Below, piece after piece: positions 8,173 through 17,336 of a DNA stretch of 64,000 nt. The notes under the pieces are model-generated. The model did no database searches, was not told the DNA's origin, and was given only the letters and a program-made list of their open reading frames with translations. Position 1 is the first letter of the stretch; each line of letters begins with the position of its first letter. The stretch is taken from contig NZ_CP017886.1 of assembly GCF_001874645.1 (NCBI RefSeq), forward strand, positions 5,198,501 through 5,262,500, given 5' to 3'. A program made the translations under genes and the position numbers. The DNA comes from Pseudomonas frederiksbergensis. Its GTDB lineage: Bacteria > Pseudomonadota > Gammaproteobacteria > Pseudomonadales > Pseudomonadaceae.

Positions 8173-9867
8173 TCATTGGAAGTCGACTTTCTCCTCAGGG
8201 TTCATGAGTGGTGGGGGGAGATACCCCAGCTTGATCAGGGTGGAAAAAATCAACTCCACCGCCTGGCTCACACTTAAACATGCGGTATCAATCTGCAAGT
8301 CGGGGCAAAGAGGCGGTTCATAGGGAGCATCAATACCGGTCATTCCCTTTAATTCCCCGGCCCGCGCTTTGGCATACAAACCCTTGCGGTCACGCTGCTC
8401 GCAGACCTCCAAATCCGTAGCCAGGTAGATCTCAAAAAAGGCCGTCTTATGATCTATGGCCAACTCTCGGCATGCCTGGCGTGTGCTTGCATAGGGTGAA
8501 ATGCACGCACACAGCGCGACACCACCGGCCCGAGCGATCTCTACCGCCACGAAGCCAATACGTTCGACATTGGTCTCACGGTCTGCTTTTGAAAAGCCCA
8601 GGCCCTTGGAGAGTTTTTGTCTGAGAACATCGCCATCCAGCAAGCTGACGACCCGTCCTCCTCCCTCCCGCAGTCGCACGGCAACGCCATTGGCGACCGT
8701 CGATTTGCCAGCGCCAGACAGCCCTGTAAAGAAGAGGACAAATCCTTGCTGTTGTTTCGGACGATAAGACTGACGTAATTCCGCCACGATATCGGGTGCA
8801 CTGAACCAATTTGGAATCTCGGCGCCGCTGGCCAGTTTTTCCCTGAAGGCAGTTCCCGACAAGCTCAGCACGTCTGCGCCAGGCGGCACCTGCGAGGCAG
8901 GGACATAACGCTGCTCTTGTGCGAGATACAACATTTCCTCGAAGGCAAGAATATGCAGGCCGATTTCTTGCGCATACTCCAGTGCCATCTCTTGGGCGGC
9001 ATAGGGGGCGTAAAACGCCTTGCCGTGCTTATCATTGCCAGGTCCGGCGTGATCACGGCCCACGATAAAGTGCGTCGCCCCAAAATTCTTGCGAATCAGG
9101 GCATGCCAAATGGCTTCGCGGGGGCCGCCCATGCGCATGGCCAGCGGCAGCAATGACAGCAAAACAACGTCAGGGGCGTAAGACTTGAGTGCATGCTTGT
9201 AACACCTGACACGGGTGTAATAATCAATGTCGCCAGGCTTGGTCAGTCCCACTACTGGCTGTAGCAACAAGGCAGCATTGGCCTGTTTCATGGCTCGCTG
9301 CGTTAACTCCACATGGGCACGGTGCATTGGATTACGTGTCTGAAAGGCGACGACTGCCCCCCAGCCGCGACGTGCTATTTCGTCCCTGACTTGAATGGGC
9401 GACAAACGCAAGTCAGTAAAATCATAGTGTGTAATGGGTTCAACTTTTTTAAGGGGGCCGCCGACATTGAAACGATGCTGGCGATACAACGCCGCTACGC
9501 CCGGGTGGTCTCTGTCGAGGGTGCCCAGTACCTCTAGCGCTTCGATGTCATGGTCTGGTTGGTAGATTGAATCAACGGTCAGTACGGCAAGCGTAACCCC
9601 TTCCGGGTCACGCAGAGCCAGCTCCCCGCCCAGCGTCAGCTCGTGGGCCAGTGCTTGCGGAATATCCAATGTGATGGGAATTGGCCAAAGGGCGCCAGAA
9701 GTTAATCTCATATGGCGAACAACGCAGACATAGTCGTCTTCGCCCAAAAAGCCTGCCAACGGGGAGAAGGCACCGTTAAGGATCAACTCCAGATCGCAGA
9801 GCTGCCTTGCAGAGAGTACCCAGAAAGGAAGGGACGACACCCGTAATTTCTCTTTATGGTTTATCAC
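8173..9867 (-). CDS. Bifunctional ATP sulfurylase / APS kinase
   Basis: The N-terminal ~390 residues are an ATP sulfurylase (Sat) with the nucleotide motifs QTRNPMHRAH and GRDHAGPG. The C-terminal ~180 residues are an APS kinase with the P-loop FTGLSGAGKSTVANG. Together they convert sulfate and ATP to APS and then to PAPS. The start is a GTG at 9867 behind AAGGAGA. Pseudomonads normally use the CysD/CysNC system, so this single-chain Sat-CysC form is unusual and suggests an imported pathway. The downstream sulfotransferase is the obvious consumer of PAPS. Assimilatory sulfate reduction is a less likely role because no PAPS reductase is nearby. Confidence 0.9.
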   Translation of the reverse strand: MINHKEKLRVSSLPFWVLSARQLCDLELILNGAFSPLAGFLGEDDYVCVVRHMRLTSGALWPIPITLDIPQALAHELTLGGELALRDPEGVTLAVLTVDSIYQPDHDIEALEVLGTLDRDHPGVAALYRQHRFNVGGPLKKVEPITHYDFTDLRLSPIQVRDEIARRGWGAVVAFQTRNPMHRAHVELTQRAMKQANAALLLQPVVGLTKPGDIDYYTRVRCYKHALKSYAPDVVLLSLLPLAMRMGGPREAIWHALIRKNFGATHFIVGRDHAGPGNDKHGKAFYAPYAAQEMALEYAQEIGLHILAFEEMLYLAQEQRYVPASQVPPGADVLSLSGTAFREKLASGAEIPNWFSAPDIVAELRQSYRPKQQQGFVLFFTGLSGAGKSTVANGVAVRLREGGGRVVSLLDGDVLRQKLSKGLGFSKADRETNVERIGFVAVEIARAGGVALCACISPYASTRQACRELAIDHKTAFFEIYLATDLEVCEQRDRKGLYAKARAGELKGMTGIDAPYEPPLCPDLQIDTACLSVSQAVELIFSTLIKLGYLPPPLMNPEEKVDFQ

Positions 9868-10529
9868 GGTGTCTCCTTTTTATAATCTAATGGGTAGGCT
9901 TCTGCGCGTCGTTATAACGGTGGTGCACGAACATTAAGATCATCATAAAAACACAGTGTGGGTATAGCGTAGAGCATGAGCGGTAATCACGGGTCAATTT
10001 CTTGTCTGCCGTTTACAGCGATGTGGCAGTCTTTTCTCTCAAGGTAGTCGGTCTGTCGCAATGTGCAATATTTCTCCATAAATGCTCTTGCAATTCAATC
10101 GATTTGGTCATGAGGTGGATGTCGTTCAGTATTGATTTTTTAACCTGCCTCGGCTGACTGCAATAACCCGGAAGCGTGTGAGTGTAGTCGGCACAGACAA
10201 AATTGCTTAAGTGTGGTTTTTTGTTCCATTGTTCTCCCGTTCCTTCCAGAAAACAGGGCGTTAGCTGGTAAAAGGTGAGGTGCTCGGGTGGGTCGTAATG
10301 GCGGAAACTAAATTAAAGTCTACCGTTAATGAATTGATAGTTGTCTTGAATTTCCGTATCGATTATTTCGAGAGCGGCACGCCAGGGCGGAGGCCAATGA
10401 ACAAGCCCCCGTTTTTCGAGACCGCACAGCTGACCCTGTATGTCCATCCGTATTAGTTGAAAAAAAATTCTACCCCGGCGAAATATGAGCTACGCTTGTC
10501 TCGATCCTCTGTCTTAGGGGTGAGACTCA
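9868..10529. other. Long AT-rich non-coding stretch
   Basis: About 660 bases without a convincing gene. The left end must hold the promoter of the sat-cysC group. A 52-codon open frame (10298-10456, plus strand, starting MAETKLKSTVNELIVVLNF) was seen but has no clear ribosome site or recognised family, so it is not called. Confidence 0.4.
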
Positions 10530-11095
10530 ATGCTGACAAAAAAAGCCTCATTTTTTGCCACCGGGTGGGCCGATACCAAACTCAAGGTCGGTCATGTAGT
10601 CCTCTTCGTTGCAGTAGTGTGCTTCTCACTCATCGCGATAAGCATCGGGGGGGCTTCAACTCCCTGGAATACCATCTGCGCGACAAAGAAACCGAGACGT
10701 CAACTCTCTCCAAGACCTTGTCGTCTAATATCGAGGCCACTATCATCCCGGCGGATACGGTGCTGTAAGGCGTGAAAGAACGCCTGGAGTCTGAAGGTAA
10801 TGGCGCGAAAGTCTTAAAAAGACTAGATGGATTACTTAGAGCCCAACAAAAGCGCCTGCCTCAAATACAGGGCTTTCTATGTATGATGAACAAGGGCGCC
10901 GACTACTTAACTCAAACGATAAAATTCCAGTCGGCGCAAACAACTCAGGTCGCTATTTTTTCTACCATCGGGACCATACCGACCTCGGTCCTTATCTTGG
11001 CCCTTCGATCCGTAGTCGCTCAACAAATGAATGGATCATGCCAGTATCGCGCCGAAGTCAACCAGAAAAGCGCCACATTGGAAGTAGAGGGTTGA
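10530..11095 (+). pseudogene. Broken N-terminal copy of the diguanylate cyclase at 15786-17336
   Basis: Starting MLTKKASFFATGWADTKLKV, the sequence matches the first ~200 residues of the intact cyclase encoded on the opposite strand 5 kb away (MLTRKVSFFSAGWTDAKLKV). The match continues only by switching frame: at a run of seven G at 10647-10653, at an in-frame TAA near 10766, and again near 10878. It ends after RSRSTNEWIMPVSRR, before the second membrane helix and the GGDEF domain. Only the first membrane helix and part of the periplasmic dCACHE sensor are therefore represented. Identity is clear but far from complete, so this is an old duplication or a relic from another strain. Confidence 0.88.
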
Positions 11096-11295
11096 CTCAA
11101 CTCATCGCCGACTCAAGGCGGTAAACATCTTCCCATAGGTGCAGGGGTTATGCGATGGCAGCGACTCCGGGCGAGGCCTCTGCATCAGGTTTGGGAATCC
11201 GCGATTGCGAGTCGGATCATCGCTTGCGGATCGACGAAATAACTCGTTTGCGTTCTTGCAGACGGGAAAATCCCTGCTTAACTCTGAGCCTCTGG

Positions 11296-11317
11296 TCAGT
11301 CAGTGACTGATCAGTCA
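11296..11317. promoter_or_regulatory. Triple heptamer repeat upstream of phaG
   Basis: TCAGTCA, one G, TGACTGA, then TCAGTCA again form a perfect 7-1-7 palindrome plus a third unit, 67 bases before the phaG start. It is operator-like; the binding protein is unknown. The rest of the 11096-11383 gap shows nothing else clear. Confidence 0.4.
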
Positions 11318-11383
11318 TGAATGCCGTCTGGGCAGTCGCTCATGCTGTGCGCTTAGTCCAATTTGTTCAGGGAAGAAAATGAC

Positions 11384-12268
11384 ATGATGCCGAAAACTGC
11401 CATCGTCGAGATTTGCAAGAAGTACAAGGTTTATACCGAGCACTATCTCAACGCCGCCGCTGACAAGACGATCATTCTGGTCAACGGCTCGCTGGCAACT
11501 ACCGCATCCTTTGCCCAAACGGTGCGTTACCTGCAGCCGCGATTCAATGTGGTGCTGTACGACCAGCCTTACGCCGGTCGATCGAGACTACACAACCTCC
11601 ATGGCCGACCGATTCGAAAGGAAGACGAGGCGCAGATACTGCTGGAATTGATCGAACACTTTTCCGTGCACCATGTGCTGTCCTTTTCCTGGGGCGGTGC
11701 GGCTACCTTGCTGGCGCTGGCCCAGCGGCCGCGACGAATCGAGAAGGCGGTGATCAACTCATTTGCAGCGCGGATCAATACCCCGATGCGCGATTACCTG
11801 GAGAGCGGCCTGAACTTTCTCCAGGCCTGTGATCGGCTCAATGTCGGGCGCTTGATCAACAGCACCATCGGCAAACACCTGCCATCGTTGTTCAAGCGTT
11901 TTAATCACCGCCATGTCAGCAGCCTGGCCGAACACGAATACAGGCAGATGCATTTCCACGTCAATGAGGTCCTGACCCAGGACATCCACTGCTACGCTGC
12001 CTGTGCCGATGCGATCGAAGTCCCGTTGTTGTTTGTCAACGGCGAATGGGATGAGTACACCTCGGTGGAAGACGCCCGGCTTTTTGCAGCTCATGCCCGT
12101 CAGTCCCGGTTCCATACGATCAAGAACGCCGGGCATTTCCTCGATATGGAACACCCGGCGGCCTGGCATGACACACAGCAGGCCTTACTCGGCTTTCTGC
12201 AGCCGGCTTGCGGGACACCGGGCCAAGTCCGTAATCTCTCTTTCAGTAGAGAATCAGCACCGATTTGA
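11384..12268 (+). CDS. phaG: PhaG-like (R)-3-hydroxydecanoyl-ACP:CoA transacylase/thioesterase
   Basis: Alpha/beta-hydrolase linking fatty acid synthesis to medium-chain polyhydroxyalkanoate by drawing off (R)-3-hydroxyacyl groups from ACP. The order of motifs follows P. putida PhaG throughout: INGSLATTASFAQTVR-like segment (here LVNGSLATTASFAQTVRYL), VVLYDQPYAGRSRLHN, the nucleophile region LSFSWGGAATLLALA, TIGKHLPSLFKRFNHRHVSS, GEWDEYTSVEDARLF, and GHFLDMEH with the catalytic His. RhlA, the rhamnolipid precursor enzyme, is the near relative, but agreement with PhaG is plainly closer. The ATG at 11384 gives 294 residues, matching PhaG length. It appears to be a single-gene unit; a convergent regulator gene ends one base after it. 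Confidence 0.88.
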   Translation: MMPKTAIVEICKKYKVYTEHYLNAAADKTIILVNGSLATTASFAQTVRYLQPRFNVVLYDQPYAGRSRLHNLHGRPIRKEDEAQILLELIEHFSVHHVLSFSWGGAATLLALAQRPRRIEKAVINSFAARINTPMRDYLESGLNFLQACDRLNVGRLINSTIGKHLPSLFKRFNHRHVSSLAEHEYRQMHFHVNEVLTQDIHCYAACADAIEVPLLFVNGEWDEYTSVEDARLFAAHARQSRFHTIKNAGHFLDMEHPAAWHDTQQALLGFLQPACGTPGQVRNLSFSRESAPI

Positions 12269-12269
12269 G

Positions 12270-13040
12270 CTACGCCAGGACAATGTGTTTCAGCTTGGCG
12301 TTCAGTGCAGCAAACGCCGCTTCGGTGTTGGCCTTGTGGTTGGTGATGAGCACGTCGATGCGTTCTGGCGGGCAGAAGGCTACACGGCTCTCCACGCCGA
12401 TCTTGCTGTAGTCGGCGAGGATAACCACGCGCTCGGCATGCTCGGCCATGGCGCGGGCCACTTCGGCTTCACGGTGGTCGTAGTTGCTGGCACCGCGCTG
12501 GGCGTCGATGCCGACGGGCGACAACAGCGCGAGGTCGGCCCGATAGCGGCCAATTTCCGCCACTGTGATGCCGCCGACCGTAGCGGGAGCACGGTCGTCG
12601 AGCGAACCACCCAGTACAATCACCTCGTTGTGCTGGCCGCCCGGCGCGGCGGGATTACGCAAATGCAGCGCCACGTTGAACGAGTTGGTGATCACGGTCA
12701 GCCCGCCCAGCTTGGCCAGCTCTTCGGCGAGGATGACGGTGGTGGTGCCCGCGTCGATAAACACGGTCTGTCCGTGCGACAGCAGGCCCACCGCTGCACG
12801 CGCGAGGTCACGCTTGAATTTGACGTTGCTGTGCGCCCGCTCGGCGATGGGGGCTTCGTCTTCGACGCGAATGGCACCGCCGTGTATCCGCTTCAACTCC
12901 CCGAGGTCTTCCAGAGCGACCAGATCACGCCGCACGGTCTCGCGTGAAACATTCAGCTCCGTGACGATGCGGTCGGTGGTGACGCGCTGCAAGGTCGATA
13001 GCAGTGCGCGAATTCGCTGGTAACGCTCTTCTTGCCACAT
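12270..13040 (-). CDS. DeoR/GlpR family transcriptional regulator
   Basis: Sugar-phosphate responsive repressor family. The N-terminal winged helix has the DeoR signature (TTDRIVTELNVSRETVRRDL followed by VALEDLGELKRIHGGA). The C-terminal DeoR sensor domain shows VFIDAGTTT and ITNSFNVALHL, with the phosphate-binding AGTTT loop. The start at 13040 gives MWQEERYQRIRALL and a 256-residue protein of normal size; longer in-frame starts to 13178 lack support. It is divergent from the HAD phosphatase gene and may control it through the palindrome at 13166-13182. Confidence 0.9.
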   Translation of the reverse strand: MWQEERYQRIRALLSTLQRVTTDRIVTELNVSRETVRRDLVALEDLGELKRIHGGAIRVEDEAPIAERAHSNVKFKRDLARAAVGLLSHGQTVFIDAGTTTVILAEELAKLGGLTVITNSFNVALHLRNPAAPGGQHNEVIVLGGSLDDRAPATVGGITVAEIGRYRADLALLSPVGIDAQRGASNYDHREAEVARAMAEHAERVVILADYSKIGVESRVAFCPPERIDVLITNHKANTEAAFAALNAKLKHIVLA

Positions 13041-13165
13041 GCCGGGTGTCCCTGCTGTTTGAGTCGCTGTCCGAACACGCATTGTGGAGGGGCGTCGGTC
13101 ACTGTCAAGTTCGACCCGGCCCCCATCAGCATTGTTCAGGCGCAGCCTGCGAATCATCAAAATGT

Positions 13166-13182
13166 AATATTGTGGCAATATT
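13166..13182. promoter_or_regulatory. Perfect 7-3-7 palindrome between the DeoR regulator and the HAD phosphatase
   Basis: AATATTG-TGG-CAATATT stands in the 265-base divergent intergenic region. It is a good candidate operator for the adjacent DeoR-family protein. Confidence 0.5.
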
Positions 13183-13305
13183 GTATTTTTGTGTGTTTGA
13201 AGATAGCCTCGTCGCGGGACGGTTTTTCCCCCTCGTCCTTATTTCGAAACACGCTTTCGCCATCGCCTCGGTTGTAACCTATCGTCTAGAAGTAGGAGCT
13301 ATACC

Positions 13306-14586
13306 ATGCAGCGTCGCCAGTTTCTGAACACCCTCGCTACCGTTTCCGTCGTAACCCCGCTGTTGTTGTCCTCCCGTATAACGCAAGCCGCCACGCCCCC
13401 GGCCACACCGAGCGCGCTGGATCCGGCGCGCTGGTCGCCGCTGAACACCCAGCGCCTGCAGGCGGTGATCGACCAGCACGGCGTCAAAAGCGCGTCCTAC
13501 CGTCCAGAGCAACGCCCGTACGCGGTGTTCGACTGGGACAACACCTGCATCATGAACGACTGTGAAGAAGCGCTGCTGGTCTACCAGATCAATCATCTGC
13601 AGTACAAGCTGACGCCCGATGAGTTCGCCGCCGTGCTGCGCCAAGATGTGCCGAACGGCGCGTTCATGAAGGACTACACCACGGTGGACGGCAAGCCGGT
13701 CAACATGGAAGACATCGCCAGCGACGTGGAAGCTGACTACCGCTGGTTGCACGCCAATTACAAGGGACTGGCTGGCGACAAAAGCCTGGAAGAGATCCAG
13801 GCCAGCGAGCAGTACAAGGACTTTCTCGCCAAGCTCTACTTCATGTACGACGCGATCTGCGACAGTTACCCGGTGGAGATTGGTTACAAGTGGATTCTGT
13901 ACTTCTACAAAAACATGACCACGGCCGAGTTGCAGGCCATGGCCGAGGCCTCCAACAACTACGCCATCGGCGACGCGTTGCGCAAGGTCAAGTATGAGAG
14001 TTCACGCACGTTGCCGGGCAAGGCAGGGGTGGTGGCGGACACGCACTTTCATGGCATCCGTATCCATGAGGAAATCCGTGGCCTGATGCACACGCTGCGC
14101 GCCAACGGCATTGACGTGTATGTCAGCACTGCCTCGATCGACGATGTGGTGCGGGTGTTCGCCGGCCATTCCAATTACGGCTACGGCGTGCCGCCTGAGA
14201 ACGTGATCGGCCTGCGCCTGGCGATGGAAGACGGCAAGTACACCAGTCGCTATCAGCCGGACTGGCACTTCAATTACGGGCCGGGCAAGACCGTCGGCAT
14301 CAACAACGTACTGGTGAAACAGAAGGGCTATGGCCCGGTGTTGGTGGCTGGCGACAGCGACGGCGATGCCTGGATGCTGCGTGACTTCAAAGACACGGCG
14401 GTGGGCGTGATCGTCAACCGCATGAAGAAGGGCGAGATCGGTGCTGACAGCCAGCAGGCTGCCGCCCAGTTGGGCAAGCCGGACGCCCGTTTTATCCTGC
14501 AGGGGCGCGATGAGCACACGGGCCTGATGATTCCGGACGAAAAGTCGCTCAAATACGGTAAAGACGAACGTAAACTGCTGGCTTGA
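13306..14586 (+). CDS. Tat-exported HAD-superfamily phosphatase
   Basis: Predicted periplasmic phosphomonoesterase. The N-terminus MQRRQFLNTLATVSVVTPLL carries a twin-arginine motif (RRQFL), with a hydrophobic stretch and an AxA-like cleavage site near ITQAA. HAD motif I is FDWDNTCIMND (nucleophile and acid/base Asp), motif II is in VYVSTASIDDV, and the metal-binding motif is GDSDGDAWM. The 426 residues are longer than phosphorylcholine phosphatase (PchP) but share its style of motifs, so choline phosphate is one possible substrate. GGAG precedes the ATG by nine bases. The gene is divergent from a DeoR-type regulator. Confidence 0.8.
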   Translation: MQRRQFLNTLATVSVVTPLLLSSRITQAATPPATPSALDPARWSPLNTQRLQAVIDQHGVKSASYRPEQRPYAVFDWDNTCIMNDCEEALLVYQINHLQYKLTPDEFAAVLRQDVPNGAFMKDYTTVDGKPVNMEDIASDVEADYRWLHANYKGLAGDKSLEEIQASEQYKDFLAKLYFMYDAICDSYPVEIGYKWILYFYKNMTTAELQAMAEASNNYAIGDALRKVKYESSRTLPGKAGVVADTHFHGIRIHEEIRGLMHTLRANGIDVYVSTASIDDVVRVFAGHSNYGYGVPPENVIGLRLAMEDGKYTSRYQPDWHFNYGPGKTVGINNVLVKQKGYGPVLVAGDSDGDAWMLRDFKDTAVGVIVNRMKKGEIGADSQQAAAQLGKPDARFILQGRDEHTGLMIPDEKSLKYGKDERKLLA

Positions 14587-14743
14587 TGGTACTGGCTCGC
14601 GGGTGGTCGACGGCCATCCGCGAGCCGCAGTGCAGCCGATTTCATAAGCGTAGGGTCATGTTTCCGTTCGTCGTTCGTTCTGAACTACAGGTAGCCGCTT
14701 TTGTCAGACAATCTGTAAAAAACGAACCCTCACGGAATCAATC

Positions 14744-15175
14744 ATGCCTTTAAAAAACAAGAAGCTAGCTGCGGTTTTGTCGTGCGCGTTGATGCTTGCT
14801 GCCGCGCCGCTACTCCCTGCCGAATTGTCGATCATGGGCACGGCCTATGCTAAAGACGGTGGTGGTCACGGCGGCGGTGGTGCTCATGCGGGTGACGGTC
14901 ACTCAGCGGGTGCCAAGAGCAATGGTCGCGCTGAAGGTCAGGAAACCGATCACGATGGCAGGGCTGTTCGAGACCATGGCGTGAGCGGTAACCACCTTGG
15001 ACGTGATCGCAATCATCACCATCGTGGTCATGGGGCGGTCACTTCGGGTATTGCACACTCGAAAGCAACACGAGGGGTGACGAAAGCTACTGCTATCTCG
15101 GCGACTACGCCCGGAGATCACAATGCAAAAAGTTTGAGTAAGGCAGTGACTTCGACCGCCGACAAAATCCGCTAA
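14744..15175 (+). CDS. Secreted His/Gly-rich small protein of unknown function
   Basis: 143 residues with an N-terminal signal-like segment (KKLAAVLSCALMLAAAPLLP) and a probable cleavage near AYA. The mature part begins KDGGGHGGGGAHAGDGHSAG and later has DRNHHHRGHG, a low-complexity His/Gly/Asp composition suggesting divalent metal binding. It is not assigned to a family. It appears monocistronic, between the HAD phosphatase and a strong terminator. Confidence 0.65.
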   Translation: MPLKNKKLAAVLSCALMLAAAPLLPAELSIMGTAYAKDGGGHGGGGAHAGDGHSAGAKSNGRAEGQETDHDGRAVRDHGVSGNHLGRDRNHHHRGHGAVTSGIAHSKATRGVTKATAISATTPGDHNAKSLSKAVTSTADKIR

Positions 15176-15188
15176 GCGCAAAGCGTTC

Positions 15189-15225
15189 AAAAAGCCGGGA
15201 AAACCATGGGTTGCCCGGCTTTTTT
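15189..15225 (+). terminator. Rho-independent terminator
   Basis: AAAAAGCCGGG and CCCGGCTTTTTT form the stem, just after the His/Gly-rich gene. Confidence 0.9.
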
Positions 15226-15393
15226 ATTGAAGCAGAACCAACGCCTGTGGTCGCCGATAATTCGGATGACCTGATGGAGAGGGATCGGCGCGCTGCTGCT
15301 GTTTCGCGGTGATTTGGTTTTCTGTGGGCATGAGTCGAGGTCATTGGCCGGGGATCGGCTACAGTTGAGAGGTCATCGATAGGGAGATCTCAT

Positions 15394-15699
15394 ATGAAGT
15401 GCTTAATTTGTCAGGCTGCCGCGAGGACTGTTCACGCGCTGGGAGACTGGTCAGAGGTCAAATGCCCAGCCGGTTGTGGACACTTCAGGGTCTCGGCGAA
15501 TCTTGTTGCTAAAATGACGTTGAAGCACGAGTCCTTTGACCTCGAGCGCACAAGGCGATGGCTTGAGATGGCTCGGAATGATGAGCCAGTGCCCTTGATA
15601 TCGACCTACGATTACAACGTTTCCTTATTGCATCGCGACGCCGAAGAGAGAACGGCCGGCCTGCCAAATCGCTCCAGGCAATCGGTAACGTCGGATTAG
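15394..15699 (+). CDS. Small zinc-ribbon-like protein of unknown function (copy 1)
   Basis: 101 residues. The N-terminal CLIC pair and a second cysteine cluster CPAGCGHF make a possible zinc site; then comes a segment FDLERTRRWLEMAR. A sister protein at 20572-20811 shares CLIC, CPECGHFGVS and FDVERTKVWL. Function unknown. GGGAG precedes the ATG. It stands alone, facing the diguanylate cyclase gene. Confidence 0.6.
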   Translation: MKCLICQAAARTVHALGDWSEVKCPAGCGHFRVSANLVAKMTLKHESFDLERTRRWLEMARNDEPVPLISTYDYNVSLLHRDAEERTAGLPNRSRQSVTSD

Positions 15700-15785
15700 A
15701 GGGAGGATGTTGTTGCTTCAATCGGGTGAGGCAGCCAGCGCAATCAATGCACTTGGCTGCTTTTTACGGTTGTTTGCCATCCTTG

Positions 15786-17336
15786 CTAATTTGAAATGAC
15801 GGTCCTGTTTCTTCCGCTGGACTTGGCGATGTACAGCGCTTTGTCGGCGATATCTACCAGGCCCTCTGCCGTATCGACTTCCAGTTCGGAAAGTGAACTA
15901 ATGCCAATACTAATAGTGACCACCCCTAGCGGAGACTCACGGTGTTGTATTTTACTCTGCTCTAAATCGAGTCGGATCTTTTCGGCCAGCAGGAAAGCCC
16001 CAACATAATCTGTGTTTGAAAGTACAATGGCAAATTCTTCCCCGCCGTACCGGGCGGCAAGATCGCCGATTCGGTTGACATGCTTTCTGATTATTGCGCC
16101 CACGGCCTTCAGGCACTCATCACCCTGTACGTGGCCATATAGGTCGTTGTAGAGCTTGAAGAGATCAACGTCGATCATGATCAGTGCAGTACCGTCTAAC
16201 TTCTTGCGTTTTTTCCTGGCAACCTCGGCCTCGATAAAAAAATCAAAATGACGTCGGTTGGCAAGCCTCGTAAGTCCATCTTCGAGGGCCATTAAGCCAA
16301 GGATTTTATTGGCTTCAATGTAGTCTTTTTGGGAGGCTTGCAGTTCTCTTTGCGCTTGAATTTGCTGGCTCATGAGCGTGATGAGTCGATAGCCAATAAA
16401 GCTGAGGATTATTAATAATATGGAGGATATGATCAGGCTGGCAAGGGATTCGCTCCGCCAGTCAGCCAGTACTTCATCTCTATCAAATGCGGCGACGACA
16501 ATAAGAGGGTACCCATTAATGCGTCGAAAGCCTATGACCCGCTCTACGCCGTCTATATACGATTTTATGGTCGCCGTGCCTGACTTTACGTCAGGCTTTA
16601 GCAGGGCGAACACCTCTCCTTTTGATATGTTAATCCCGATGTCCTGGTCGCGAAATGGTTTGCGCACCACAATGTTACCGCTGGAGGTCACCAGATTGAT
16701 GAGGCCGTTCGTTCCGATGTCTACACCCTCGTAAAGACTGAGGAAGTAGTTGAGATAAATGGTCGCTATCGTGACGCCGGCAAAACTCCCATCTGGATGA
16801 TTGACGCGGCGCGATACAGTCATGATCCATTCATTTGTTGAACGACTGCGTATGGAAGGGCCCAGATAAGGTCCTGGGTCCGTATGATCGCGATGATAAA
16901 TGAAATAGTCGCGGTCTGAGTTGTTTGCACTGGCGGGGATGACGCCGTTTGAATTCAGCAGCCAGCGTCCCTGTTCATCATAGACAAAGAAACCATGTAT
17001 TTGAGGCAGGCGTTTTTGTTGTATTTTAAGTAGTTCTTCCAGTTTTTTTAGGTTTTCTGCGTCACTGCCTTCAGTTTCCAGCCGTTCCTTGACCCCTATA
17101 AGTACCGTGTCGGCCTGAGTAAGGGTTGCCTCGATATTGGACGATAAAGTCTTCGAGAGATTTGACATCTCGGTTTCCTTGTCGTGCAAATGGTACTCCA
17201 GGGAGTTGAAAACTCCCCACGTGCTTATCGCTATTAGTGAGACGCATACGACAGCAACAAAGAGGATGACATGTCCGACTTTGAGTTTGGCATCGGTCCA
17301 CCCGGCGGAAAAAAAAGAAACCTTCCTTGTCAACAT
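15786..17336 (-). CDS. Membrane diguanylate cyclase with periplasmic dCACHE sensor
   Basis: Makes cyclic di-GMP from two GTP in response to a periplasmic ligand. Membrane helix 1 is near residues 20-42 (VGHVILFVAVVCVSLIAIS), followed by a ~250-residue dCACHE_1-like sensor. Helix 2 is near 300-320, then a short coiled linker, then a C-terminal GGDEF domain (LMALEDGLTRLANRRHFD to the end). The active site is RYGGEEF, a functional GGDEF variant. The product-inhibition site RIGD lies five residues before it, as required. At 516 residues it looks complete. A broken copy of its N-terminal half lies at 10530-11095 on the other strand. Confidence 0.93.
   Translation of the reverse strand: MLTRKVSFFSAGWTDAKLKVGHVILFVAVVCVSLIAISTWGVFNSLEYHLHDKETEMSNLSKTLSSNIEATLTQADTVLIGVKERLETEGSDAENLKKLEELLKIQQKRLPQIHGFFVYDEQGRWLLNSNGVIPASANNSDRDYFIYHRDHTDPGPYLGPSIRSRSTNEWIMTVSRRVNHPDGSFAGVTIATIYLNYFLSLYEGVDIGTNGLINLVTSSGNIVVRKPFRDQDIGINISKGEVFALLKPDVKSGTATIKSYIDGVERVIGFRRINGYPLIVVAAFDRDEVLADWRSESLASLIISSILLIILSFIGYRLITLMSQQIQAQRELQASQKDYIEANKILGLMALEDGLTRLANRRHFDFFIEAEVARKKRKKLDGTALIMIDVDLFKLYNDLYGHVQGDECLKAVGAIIRKHVNRIGDLAARYGGEEFAIVLSNTDYVGAFLLAEKIRLDLEQSKIQHRESPLGVVTISIGISSLSELEVDTAEGLVDIADKALYIAKSSGRNRTVISN

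Noticed and set aside
12003..12947. 314-codon plus-strand frame overlapping the end of phaG and the DeoR regulator gene
   Set aside because: It overlaps two convincing genes in other frames and its sequence has no recognisable fold.
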